64,000 nucleotides of DNA from Pempheris klunzingeri (lineage: Eukaryota > Chordata > Actinopteri > Acropomatiformes > Pempheridae): positions 2,698,501 through 2,762,500 of the forward strand of contig NC_092030.1 in the NCBI RefSeq assembly GCF_042242105.1. The letters run 5' to 3'. Each line of letters begins with the position of its first letter. Position 1 is the stretch's first letter. Shown here one piece after another: positions 24,301 to 31,801 of this stretch. Below the pieces are notes generated by a model, which was given only the letters and a program-made list of their open reading frames with translations, was not told the origin of the DNA and ran no database searches. A program made the translations under genes and the position numbers.

Positions 24301-27300
24301 CTGTGTAGAAAGTGGAGAGAGAGAGAAATCTGCATGACTTTAAAGTTTGTCCAGAGATGCTGTCCCAGTATTTAAGATGTTATAAGCTACCCGTCAACCA
24401 CTGGGCTGATTTTCCAGTTTCATAGTCCCCTCAACATACAATGACGACGTGGAGGTTCTCCTGGATGCAGTTGTGAAAATGGCTCGTCAACACTGAAATC
24501 CTCCTCACGTAGTGAACATGAGGCCTTTATTCCTGCCCTGGTTTGTAATGTTAACCAACAGGCTCAGCTCAATTTGTAAAACAGAAGCACGAAAAACCAG
24601 TTTGTCATAAATGAGGAATTACACACTTATATTTCCACTTCGACTTTGTGTTCCCCTTCTGAATGCAGAGAGCAGAAAGGGTGTGTTATCAGAGACTCTG
24701 GGCAGAATGAAAAGACTCACTTAGGCTCAGTTTGAGTTGAATAGATAGCAGAGTGATGTGATACTTGCAGAGAGATCAGGCTTGGCAATCTGTGGGAGAT
24801 CCCAGGGTGTCGCTGTATGTGCTGTAGGAGGAGAGCTCAACACACACATTTAGACAACACTCCCTCTTGCTTATTTTCTTGGCCTGGCATTTATCTACAA
24901 CACAGCAGCTGCAATTTCAAATACTAACAAGTTACACAGTTAACTGAACTCTTGAACGCTCCAGTGCCAGAATAAAGTCAGCGGCAAATGCCAACACACC
25001 TTTTCCTGGACATAAACCAGACTCTTTCTCAGCCTGGCACAGGAAGTGTCCTTACAGCGCCAAAGCAGATGATGTCTTCACACGTAGCCAGAGGGCCCTG
25101 ATTTTTATATATAGCCATTAGGGTTGGTAAGATTCACCTCATGTGGGTGTGTCGGCGTGAAAGTTCATGAGGTGAGAAGCATCCATAACATCTGATTATC
25201 TCTGCCGTGGATAAGCCTGGAGGTGTGTGTGTGTGTATCGAGATGCATATTGAATCAGCCTCAGTGATGGAGATCCACGTCCCTGGCAGCCATAGAGCAG
25301 AAGGAGGTCTAATGGATTATCTGTGTACCGTTGTTCTTCCCATATTACTTTATGAAGCAAGCAACCGTATGTCTGCACAAGGGAACCTATTTAATCACAA
25401 TAGACCATAGAAGTAAGACTGACAGAAGTGGAAGTTGACGAGGATCCTATAAAAATAATAATCATAAATGCTTCTGAGCATTTTTCCTATTTAAATTATA
25501 CCAAACTCATTGTGATGCTTGTTTTGTTTTATCTGCTCATAGTTGGACTGTTAAAAGTTGCTTTCCGCTGCCCAGAAGACTGTGAAGGTTTTGTGTAGCT
25601 TTTTTTGCGAACCCTCTTTTACCTCCTTCGTCCAGGAACTAACAGCTGCTCCAAAAACAACGGCGGCTGTTCCCATCTGTGTCTGCCTCATCCCGGAGGT
25701 CGGACGTGTAAATGTGGCCGGGGCTTCTCTGCTGTCGCGGCCGCATCCTGCGCCCCCCTCCCCGACTGCCCCGCTGGCCAACAGTCCTGCTTCAACGGCG
25801 AAAAGTGTATCAGCAGCAGCAAGTTCTGTGACGGACATGTCGACTGTCCAGATGAGTCGGATGAACAGGACTGTGAGTTTCAGTCAGTGGTTTAAAAAAC
25901 AAAACACATCAACGTCATGTCGATGCTAAATCTCATTTTCCCATGAAATAACCCTTTAACTGCCAAACTCAGTAAAAGGAACAATAGCCAGGGTAGATGA
26001 AGTAACATCATGATCCTAGTTGAATCACTCTTTTGCCGCTCAAAGTCAACCTTGTTTTATAAACTCAAGATTAAATTTAAAATGTTTCTAAGCTCTGGAA
26101 GTTGTTGAAGGATTAGTTCACCATTTTAGAAGGCTTATTTGCTTTCTAGCCGAGAGTCGCATGAAAAGATTAGCACCACTTTCATGTCTGTTTGGCAGAT
26201 ATGAAATTACCTCCAGCAGCCTGCTAGTTTAGCTTAGCATGAAGGCTTAAAGCCTCAGATATTTCCACCAGCACCTCTAAAGTTTAATGAGAACACGCTG
26301 CATTTCGTTTGTTTTAACCAGTAGAAAAACCATTGGTGGTTTTATGTGACTCAGTAGCTTCACTGTTTGCCTGGCAGCCTCACAGTGATGAGGGTTTGGT
26401 ACAGAGGTCAGTGTAGTGTAGGAACATTTTCAGTATGTAGCATTATCCCTGACGCTGACTGTCTCTTCAGGTCCGAACACAAACTCGGCCAGTAAGAACC
26501 GCTCTCCCCAGCCTTCCTCGCCGCCTCACCCCAACGCCCTAAAGACCTCTGCTATGATGGTTAAAAAGGACTCTACATCCTGTGATGTCCAACGCTGCAG
26601 CGATCACGGAAAGTGCATCACAGCAGGCAAAGTCTCTCACTGCCAGTGTTTGCCTGGGTACAAGGGAGCCTCCTGTCAAGAGACGGACACTGGACAAAGC
26701 CACGTGGCTGTGGTCCTGGGCATCTTCTGCCTCGCCGCTCTATTGATGGCTGCTGCTTATATCTTCACTAAAAGGTACTCACCGTGAGGAATATGTAACT
26801 CTGTGAGGTATGTAGAAAATGAAAACATGGCTTTTGTTGTTCACAGGAGAGGCTGGGAGTCCATCAGAAGCAGACCGATGGAGAAAGAAACTCTGATGGC
26901 CAACATGAGCCTGCCATGTGAACCAGATTCAGACACGGAGGTGAAACCTCATGAATGTGGCGTACTGACCCATTCAGTTAACTCCACCAATACCACAATA
27001 TATACATTTTAATGTTTCTGGTAAACATGTAACACTTGATTTGAGTTCATTATTGATTCTGGAAGTAGTATTTTGACTTCCAAACTCTAGGCTTCGCTCT
27101 AATCAGACACAATCAACTTTATGGTCTATTAAATACACAAAGCTTATTGATTTAAAGAGAAAAAAATCAAAAGAAAGCTTAGTGCAAGTTTATAAAGTAA
27201 GTCACTGATGGTGTCTTAAAAAAAGCAGTATCCTCACTGTTAATTATACAATTATTCAAAGTAATCTTCACATTAACAATAATAGATTATCAGTGAGTTG

Positions 27301-27541
27301 AGTTCCTCTTAGTACAACCACGAATAAACATTCATGTTTTTGTGCCTAAAGTAATTTCCACACCCTTTTTAAATATCAAGTATAAGCTTCTAATGCTTAA
27401 TTAAAGAACCACGTCCTGCTCTCATTAGTTGGAAAGATTTCAGATGAATGTTTCCTCTCTGTTTCTTCTCCACAGGAGCTGGAGTCCCCGGTAGACGTGA
27501 AGAACCCCTCGCTAGCGTTAATGTCACTGCAGCCCAAATAG
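4231..27541 (+). CDS. Giant LDL-receptor-related protein, complete, 47 exons, 2,977 residues (LRP13-like)
   Basis: Type I membrane endocytic receptor of the LDL-receptor superfamily. Hand splicing gives 47 exons whose phases all agree and whose sum is 8,934 nt. The order is signal peptide, 4 LDLa, EGF, calcium-binding EGF, six-bladed YWTD-type propeller, EGF, second degenerate propeller, 26 LDLa, EGF plus calcium-binding EGF, propeller 3, EGF, propeller 4, EGF, LDLa, EGF, membrane helix (about residues 2901-2922) and a tail of about 55 residues. Exon coordinates are in the block entries below. The start at 4231 has a strong context (G at -3, G at +4) and opens a signal peptide. Two introns use GC donors. 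The architecture is not that of LRP1 or LRP2. An oocyte-type fish receptor (lrp13) fits best, but that paralogue name is an inference, so no symbol is given. Confidence 0.92.
6465..6979 (+). CDS. LRP exons 5-6: EGF and calcium-binding EGF pair
   Basis: Exons 6465-6584 and 6854-6979 (residues 182-263), both symmetric in phase 1. Exon 5 has the NNGGCSHVC signature of the EGF modules that precede LRP propellers. Exon 6 begins DLDEC and contains [12 protein letters not shown], the consensus for calcium binding and Asn/Asp beta-hydroxylation. The pair leads directly into propeller 1. Confidence 0.9.
6980..8067 (+). other. LRP intron 6
   Basis: Intron of 1.1 kb with normal GT and AG ends. No exon, repeat family or RNA was recognised. 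It includes a short (TTAA)n-like run near 7761-7778. Confidence 0.6.
8068..10377 (+). CDS. LRP exons 7-10: first YWTD-type beta-propeller
   Basis: Exons 8068-8271, 8909-9077, 9400-9568 and 10155-10377 (residues 264-518). Blade motifs seen in order are [33 protein letters not shown] and FYWVDDKG. The joins are phase 1, 2, 0 and 1. The exon 9/10 join holds only if the donor at 9569 is GC (AAG|GCGAGT). The nearest GT donor would break the frame, and the joined protein across it ([15 protein letters not shown]) is typical of LRP blades. In the family such propellers mediate ligand release at endosomal pH. Confidence 0.87.
8272..11065 (+). other. LRP introns 7-11, non-coding parts
   Basis: Introns at 8272-8908, 9078-9399, 9569-10154, 10378-10679 and 10800-11065. 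Intron 9 begins with GC rather than GT. Nothing else recognisable is seen. Confidence 0.6.
10680..10799 (+). CDS. LRP exon 11: EGF-like module closing propeller 1
   Basis: Forty codons, phase 1 in and out (residues 519-558). Cysteine pattern CAETQCQLC, then [12 protein letters not shown] and GTCE, a divergent EGF with the usual CxCP core. It sits where LRP propellers are normally capped by an EGF module. Confidence 0.8.
11066..12593 (+). CDS. LRP exons 12-14: second, degenerate beta-propeller
   Basis: Exons 11066-11284, 11564-11872 and 12375-12593 (residues 559-807), all phase 1. Blade-like motifs are [22 protein letters not shown] and LLWNSKR. Canonical YWTD is never present, but spacing and exon structure fit a propeller of about 249 residues. 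No EGF module follows. The reading runs straight into the LDLa array, which departs from the usual propeller-EGF unit. Confidence 0.8.
12743..13654 (+). CDS. LRP exons 15-17: start of the 26-repeat LDLa array
   Basis: Exons 12743-12889 (one LDLa), 13033-13281 (two) and 13436-13654 (one), all phase 1. They alternate between a one-repeat exon with a Pro/Thr-rich linker and a two-repeat exon of 249 nt. This is the ancestral version of the unit that is then multiplied downstream. Exon 17 ends [10 protein letters not shown], with Phe in place of the usual Ser of SDE. Exon 15 has [10 protein letters not shown]. Confidence 0.88.
13811..16382 (+). CDS. LRP exons 18-24: recently duplicated LDLa exon pairs
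   Basis: Two-repeat exons are 13811-14059, 14495-14743, 15290-15538 and 16116-16382. One-repeat exons are 14159-14386, 14956-15183 and 15780-16007. All are phase 1. Copies are nearly identical and differ mostly by silent or K/R changes. The short introns between a one-repeat and a two-repeat exon (106-108 nt) are also nearly identical. The last copy ends differently (CPETCKQ) and is 18 nt longer. Each LDLa keeps six cysteines and the GSDE calcium site, so the array looks functional and adds ligand-binding modules. Confidence 0.9.
13811..16382 (+). repeat. Tandem segmental duplication inside the LRP gene, unit about 0.8 kb
   Basis: Starts of corresponding one-repeat exons lie at 14159, 14956 and 15780 (steps of 797 and 824 bases). 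Two-repeat exons start at 13811, 14495, 15290 and 16116. Introns as well as exons are repeated, so the duplication was genomic and recent. The shorter first step (684 bases) is explained by a 113-base deletion in the intron at 14060-14158. Confidence 0.93.
16483..19033 (+). CDS. LRP exons 25-31: distal half of the LDLa array
   Basis: Exons 16483-16698 (two LDLa), 16852-17022 (one), 17217-17339 (one), 17536-17700 (one), 18147-18362 (two), 18478-18707 (two) and 18904-19033 (one). Phases are 1 until exon 30, which ends in phase 0, and exon 31, which ends in phase 1. Exon 26 must use a GC donor (CCCAG|GCGAGT at 17023) to join exon 27 in frame. Exons 25 and 29 are alike (EFQCxHG ... HxC), pointing to an older duplication. 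The LDLa of exon 31 ends [10 protein letters not shown], lacking the GS of GSDE. Confidence 0.87.
19445..19982 (+). CDS. LRP exons 32-33: last array LDLa, EGF and calcium-binding EGF
   Basis: Exons 19445-19638 and 19796-19982 (ending at residue 2122). Exon 32 holds an LDLa ([24 protein letters not shown]) and the first half of an EGF ([11 protein letters not shown]). The phase 0 junction completes it with [11 protein letters not shown] calcium-binding EGF follows ([17 protein letters not shown]). Splitting an EGF in phase 0 between exons is a known LRP-type structure. Confidence 0.88.
20124..21293 (+). CDS. LRP exons 34-37: third beta-propeller
   Basis: Exons 20124-20336, 20520-20703, 20821-21022 and 21129-21293 (residues 2123-2377), joined in phases 1, 2, 0 and 0. 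Blade motifs are [32 protein letters not shown] and LFWSDTKRR, close to the LRP consensus. This is the best-conserved propeller of the protein. Confidence 0.9.
21416..21670 (+). CDS. LRP exon 38: EGF module with collagen-like insertion
   Basis: Exon of 255 nt, phase 0 in and out (residues 2378-2462). It has the LRP EGF wording [16 protein letters not shown] and CRCPKGLLL, but between them lies an extra Gly/Pro-rich loop ([15 protein letters not shown]). Confidence 0.85.
21802..23804 (+). CDS. LRP exons 39-43: fourth beta-propeller
   Basis: Exons 21802-22026, 22266-22451, 22864-23065, 23161-23286 and 23697-23804 (residues 2463-2744), in phases 0, 0, 1, 1 and 1. Motifs: [35 protein letters not shown] and LLWVTLDKD. 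The exon 40 acceptor is a NAGNAG site (ttcagcag at 22261-22268), so one glutamine may be optional. Confidence 0.85.
24068..24098. repeat. Perfect 12-bp inverted repeat with 7-base loop
   Basis: CAGGTGATCTCA at 24068-24079 and its exact reverse complement at 24087-24098 flank the loop ACAGGAG. It could form a stem-loop in DNA or in the intron RNA. No family was recognised. Confidence 0.8.
24117..24129 (+). promoter_or_regulatory. CTCF-consensus site in LRP intron 43
   Basis: CCACTAGATGGCA matches the 13-base CTCF core (CCASYAGRKGGCR) at every position and continues with GG. It may mark an insulator or loop anchor. Binding is inferred from motif only. Confidence 0.5.
25636..25872 (+). CDS. LRP exon 44: EGF plus last LDLa
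   Basis: Exon of 237 nt, phase 1 (residues 2745-2823). EGF with [15 protein letters not shown] and CKCGRGF, then an LDLa ([31 protein letters not shown]). The last cysteine codon is completed by the first two bases of exon 45. Confidence 0.9.
26109..26378 (+). mobile_element. Degenerate interspersed repeat of a type common in teleosts (MITE/SINE-like)
   Basis: The stretch containing GGATTAGTTCACC, CTTTCTAGCCGAGAGT, TAGCTTAGCATGAAG and CACCAGCACCTCTAAAG matches, in order, segments I know from a widespread non-autonomous repeat in percomorph genomes, with internal losses. It lies in LRP intron 44 (25873-26470). The match is from memory and the family name is uncertain. Confidence 0.55.
26471..27541 (+). 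CDS. LRP exons 45-47: juxtamembrane EGF, membrane helix and cytoplasmic tail
   Basis: Exons 26471-26774, 26847-26940 and 27476-27541, with joins in phases 2 and 0. A Pro/Ser-rich linker precedes an EGF ([24 protein letters not shown]), then the helix [21 protein letters not shown] and stop-transfer TKRR. The tail contains EKETLM, an acidic-cluster/dileucine-like motif, and the acidic DSDTEELE. It has no NPxY, the usual endocytosis signal of LDL-receptor family members. Stop TAG at 27539-27541. Reading through the exon 46 donor would extend the frame only to 27012, so the three-exon model is preferred. Confidence 0.88.
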
Positions 27542-27626
27542 AGGTTTTGCACTCTGAAATACGGCCTCCAGTAAACACCTGGTGGCCTCACTGTGGATCG
27601 TTGCCCTGAAGGCCGCACACATCGCA

Positions 27627-27683
27627 AATAAAGGCCTTAGGATGCTGAATCTAAAAATGCTGACTGTTTTATGCTGTAATAAA
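27627..27683 (+). terminator. Two poly(A) signals of the LRP gene
   Basis: AATAAA at 27627-27632 and again at 27678-27683, lying 86 and 137 nt after the stop codon. This implies a very short 3'UTR for the form ending in exon 47. Confidence 0.7.
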
Positions 27684-27699
27684 GGTGGAGCAGGAATGA

Positions 27700-30600
27700 A
27701 CCAAACACCAGACTCTGCTCAGTGTGTTGTAGGAGGTAATATGTTAACTGAAGAATATTCAACTTAAATCAAGGTACATTTAGCTGCATGATTTCTACAT
27801 GGATACTGTAATTACATTCATTTTTATACTTGATTATTTAAGTGCCACATTAATTCAACAGCAAATATGAGGAATCTTCACATCCTAATGTTTCACAACC
27901 CTGAAGTCAGAGCCAGACAGACGCATGTTTAATCTCTTCATGTCTGCCTCCCTGTCTTTACCCGTCTGTCATTATTTGGAGCCTCTAATGTTGCTTCAGA
28001 CTCTATTTGTGTGTGTGTACTGTATATCTTACTAATTCCACTGTTCTGCTGTTGTCACAACGCCGCTTGTCTGCTAATGCCTGTGTTGTCTCCAACTGCA
28101 GGTTTATGGTTTTTGTTATCACATTAGCACGGTTTAGCTCAGTTAATTGTCTGATCGCAGCTCACGTTCGCACTAAATCCCCACAAGTTACACCACTAAC
28201 ATCCTAGGAGCCGTTCTGTTTACGTGCACTGCCAAAATGTCCCAGCTTCCCATGTTGGTCTGTGGCCGTGCTGTAATCTGATACCGGTTTCGAGTAAATG
28301 CTTCCTTGTAACAGTTTAGTTCCACAGAAACATGTTCTGTGTGAAAGCTCCCTTTGCTTACGTGCTTCCAACTGTGTATCAGCCAAACCTGATCGAGAAA
28401 TAGTTGGGACACGTGGTGCATATCTTTTACTGTTTGAATGGCACAATTAAACTGAATGAAAAGTATAAAAGTATAGTATACCTATAAAACTATATACACG
28501 TCCTCTGTAATGTGGATTGAAATGGAGATGGAGGCATGGTTGGCTATGCACTTGTGTTTTACTGTAACAACTCAACCTCAGGTCTACACACTCCATCCTG
28601 GGAGGATCCCAAGGTGTTCCTATGCTATAATGGATGTGCAGTCTCTAACATGTTCTGGTCTGCCCTGTGGTCTCCTCCCAGCTTTGCAGAGAGCATCTTA
28701 GAGAGACGTTGTGATCAGATTCCCAAATGAGCTCAGTACAAAGCAGCTCCTCATACTGTCCAAGAACCGTGCATGAAACAATTTGTTTATTAACTATGGT
28801 CTCTGGGCAAGATTGCTGAAAATGTTTGCTAATTTGTAGTAAATACCCTATAAATGTTTTAGAATATACAAGAGACAGAGTTGAAGTTTCTTAATCGGAT
28901 ACATTCAAGAAGGTGGAGCCTGATTTCGACAGTGCTGGCATAGAGGACTCGAGTTTGGCAACAGCAGACCGCTTGGCAGAGAACTCAGCCTTGTTTCAAT
29001 AACCACAAGACACCTGACTGCACTGACTTGTTTGGTAAGAGCCACTGAACAGGTGCACTGTTAATAGGCTGAATAGCTGTCGGAATATATCAAAAAAACC
29101 TGACAAACATTTTTGGTGGGGGGGGGGGGTTATGACACAACAGATGCATGAAGTGCTGTGAGTTGCACAGGCATGTCTCTCTCGTCAGGTCTTGCCAGGC
29201 GAGTTTTGTTCTAACCTGTCTTCTCCTCCTTCCATCCCCCACTAGTCTGGAAAACACACCTACTGCATTTCAGTGGAATCATCCTACAGGTGAGGGGGTG
29301 TGTGAGTGTGTATTGATCTTATTTAGCCTTTGACTCTCCGGAAAAGAAGTATTTACATGGTCACATCGATGCCGTATTCAACATGTTTTCTATAACATCT
29401 TTATTTTTCCTTGGCCACACCTGCAGTCCCGTCTGAAAGGTGCGACACAACTGAAGTTTATTTTTCTCAGGGATGCCAGAGCAGAGGTTTGTGAGTCAGC
29501 GTGAGTCAGTGATTGATTAGATTAGTTTGGACTGTCGTTTTGAAATATAAAGTTGCTCCATCAATGTCATGGATATTTGTTGTGAGCAAGAGTGTGTGTA
29601 TGACTCAGCCCATTTAAAGATAAGGCAGAGGGAGGAGGAGGTGATTGTGTGTGTTTATGGGGAAAAAGGTGGGCATTCACAGATCTCGGCTTTCTTCCTG
29701 TTCCCTCCCTTCTTTTTGTTTCAGATTCTCTCAGAAGGGGAACTCAGACAGACACCTGAAGACCCGACCACAAGAATTCAATCTCCACTGCCACATCTGC
29801 ATGATTTAGCTCTGTGAGTAGATATTTTTCCACTTATTCCTATTTTCACGTGTCGTTGGGTTGTCTCACTGTGCTGTATGCCTGCCCTGAAGCCAGTGGT
29901 GACCACAGTCGTGCTGTGTTGGTGAAAAACCTGACTGACGAGATGCCTGAGAAGTACCATAACTTCACCACCACCACTTATTTATCAGATAACCTTCCAC
30001 GCTACAGAGCTTAGCAGAAAGGCTTTATGTTAAACTGCAGGTACTGCATATTATCATTTTATATCTGTATATATTATGCTCTAATATGTGCATTACACAG
30101 TTGTGCTGTCCTACATGCTTTGGTTTGTTTAGTCTTACAGGTTTAGTTGAACACGGTGTCCTTTAACATCTCTAATGCTGCTGCTGAAACAACTGGAGTT
30201 GTTAGCATTTCACTTCTCTGTGTGTCTCATGTGAAAAGAATAACTGCAAAAAACACACACACACGCTTTTTGTTTTGATGTTCAACCCTTCAAATAGTTT
30301 CTTACACTACTGTGTTTGTGCAGTTAGGCTGTGGCGCACTTATTTGTATGTGATGATTTAAAAGTAAAATAAGGGCGAGACACGCACCCAGCACACAGCT
30401 CTCAGTTCCATGCTCTGTGTTGGCACTGAAATTAGTTTGTAAACGTACATCTTAATCTATTACACACATCTTGTTTCGTTCTCGTTTAACCTGTATAAAG
30501 ACAGAAATGTATCAGTGGTGTTAAATATGTTTTGGGGAATTCTATGGAGAAACTCTGGATGCACATGGCTCCATTTGAATTTAAAATCTCTTGATATGTT

Positions 30601-30842
30601 CATGCTCACTGGTGAGAAACATCATAATCATTAAGAGTATAGAAAATTCAGACTGTCCCTGTCGTGCATGTTTCTTTATGGTTTACAAAGCTGGTGTTTC
30701 TGTCGGGCACCTGGGTCCTGCAGAAAAGCCTCGGTGTTTTCTCTTTGTCATGTGTCTTTGTTGTGTTTTAGGGTGCGGCTCCCTTCCATTCATAGCTCCC
30801 GTCTCCCACTCTCCTTCCATTTATCACTCCCTCCCTTTCTAG
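27700..30842. other. Gap between LRP exon 47 and the second EGF-membrane exon
   Basis: No LDLa, EGF or propeller exon is present in this 3.1 kb, which matters for how the next gene is interpreted. Weak splice-bounded stretches (29246-29289, about 29726-29814) have no recognised protein content. A retroelement fossil lies at 28590-28760. A G13 run lies near 29117-29129 and a C-rich run at 30866-30878. Confidence 0.55.
28590..28760 (+). mobile_element. Fossil of a non-LTR retrotransposon 3' segment
   Basis: The phrases GGATCCCAAGGTGTTCC, TGTTCTGG.CTGCCC, GGTCTCCTCCCAG and GATCAGATTCCCAAA occur in the order and spacing of a sequence often seen at the 3' part of LINE copies in fish genomes. The copy is heavily mutated. 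The match is from memory, and the clade is not assigned. Confidence 0.4.
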
Positions 30843-31801
30843 TCCAAGTTTCGTCCCTTCCTTCCACCCCCCCCCCCTCTACGATGTCAATCCCTGTCCC
30901 TCCTCCCCAGCCAAGAGGCATCGACTACAGCCTGCCCACCTGTGGAGAGATTCAGTGCAGTGGTCGTGGTGCCTGCGTGGTTCCTGCTGGTGGCGGCACT
31001 GATCTGGTGTGTGACTGTGACCTGGGCTACAGAGGTGAATCCTGCGACGACACGGTCAACGGGGCGTTGAGCTTACCGCTGACCCTCAGCGTGCTGGGCG
31101 TCATCGCCGGGCTGCTGATCCTGGCTTTCATCGTCGCCAAGATGAGGCAGAAGCAGAAGAAGAGACAAAGGTACTGGAATATATCAGTGGAGTCTTTCTG
31201 GTGGAAGCTTTCCCATTTGTTGCTCTTGTGGGACAAACTCTTAAATGAGATTGAATTAATTCAAGACAAACATAACTAAGACAAGTGACTGTACACAAGT
31301 TAACTAAATATGTGCAGAACAATCCTAAATAAACTGGACATGATGTATGAAACCAAAAGTTTCTGATGGTATATTATTGAACATCGGACAGATCAGGATC
31401 ATTTCCCACCCTACATAAGAAATGTGGTCGATACTGATCCACTCATTTCGCTCTCAAAAAGAAAACAAAGAGATATGATATGATATGACTGAAAACAAGG
31501 AGTTTACTCTTGGAGATGTGTCATCCCTCATGAATGACAGGGTTTCATCATGTCACTGAAAATGAAAGCTGCTGTTCAAAGCAAATGTGTGGAATGTCTG
31601 TTGGAGAGTGTCTACTTTCACTGCATGCTGAAAGATCCTACGTGCTGAACAGTGTTTGCTACGTGCTCATACACGAACACGGATGTTCACTCCTGTGTTC
31701 ACCTGGTTGGCAACAACAATGTAAGATGTGAAAAATGAGTTGTGTCTTTTGTCAACAGGGAAATTCAGGCAGCAAAACACGGCTACAATGTCGCTGTGTG
31801 A
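30843..31801 (+). CDS. Second EGF-transmembrane exon and tail exon: alternative LRP end or 3' end of an unrecognised gene
   Basis: Exon 30843-31170 enters in phase 1 and leaves in phase 2. It encodes a Pro/Ser-rich linker, an EGF (CGEIQCSGRGAC, CDCDLGYRGESC), a helix (LPLTLSVLGVIAGLLILAFIVA) and a basic stop-transfer (KMRQKQKKRQR). A second exon, 31759-31801, adds EIQAAKHGYNVAV and a stop. Linker, module order and both phases equal those of LRP exon 45. Joined to LRP exon 43 the frame is kept. Joined to exon 44 the last LDLa cysteine would become Phe. No upstream exons of an independent gene could be identified in the preceding 3 kb. No family name is assigned. Confidence 0.6.

Larger units (their letters stand above)
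23805..25635 (+). other. LRP intron 43, long
   Basis: Intron of 1.8 kb with no coding frame. It contains a perfect 12-bp inverted repeat (24068-24098) and, just downstream, a CTCF-consensus site (24117-24129). These are listed separately. A short (GT)n run lies at 25222-25236. Confidence 0.6.

Noticed and set aside
26803..27012. LRP exon 46 extended as a terminal exon to a stop at 27012
   Set aside because: A good donor (GAG|GTGAAA) at 26941 and a good acceptor at 27475 give an in-frame last exon close to two poly(A) signals. Retention could exist as a minor form, but I do not favour it.
29246..30014. Candidate upstream exons of the second EGF-TM unit (29246-29289, about 29726-29814, 29893-30012)
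   Set aside because: Splice-like borders exist, but phases do not join to the 30843 exon and the translations match nothing I recognise. Chance splice sites are as likely.
30775..30842. Earlier acceptor for the second EGF-TM exon at about 30770 (TTTTAG|GGTGCGG)
   Set aside because: In the needed phase it meets a TAG just before 30843, so the 30842 acceptor is required.
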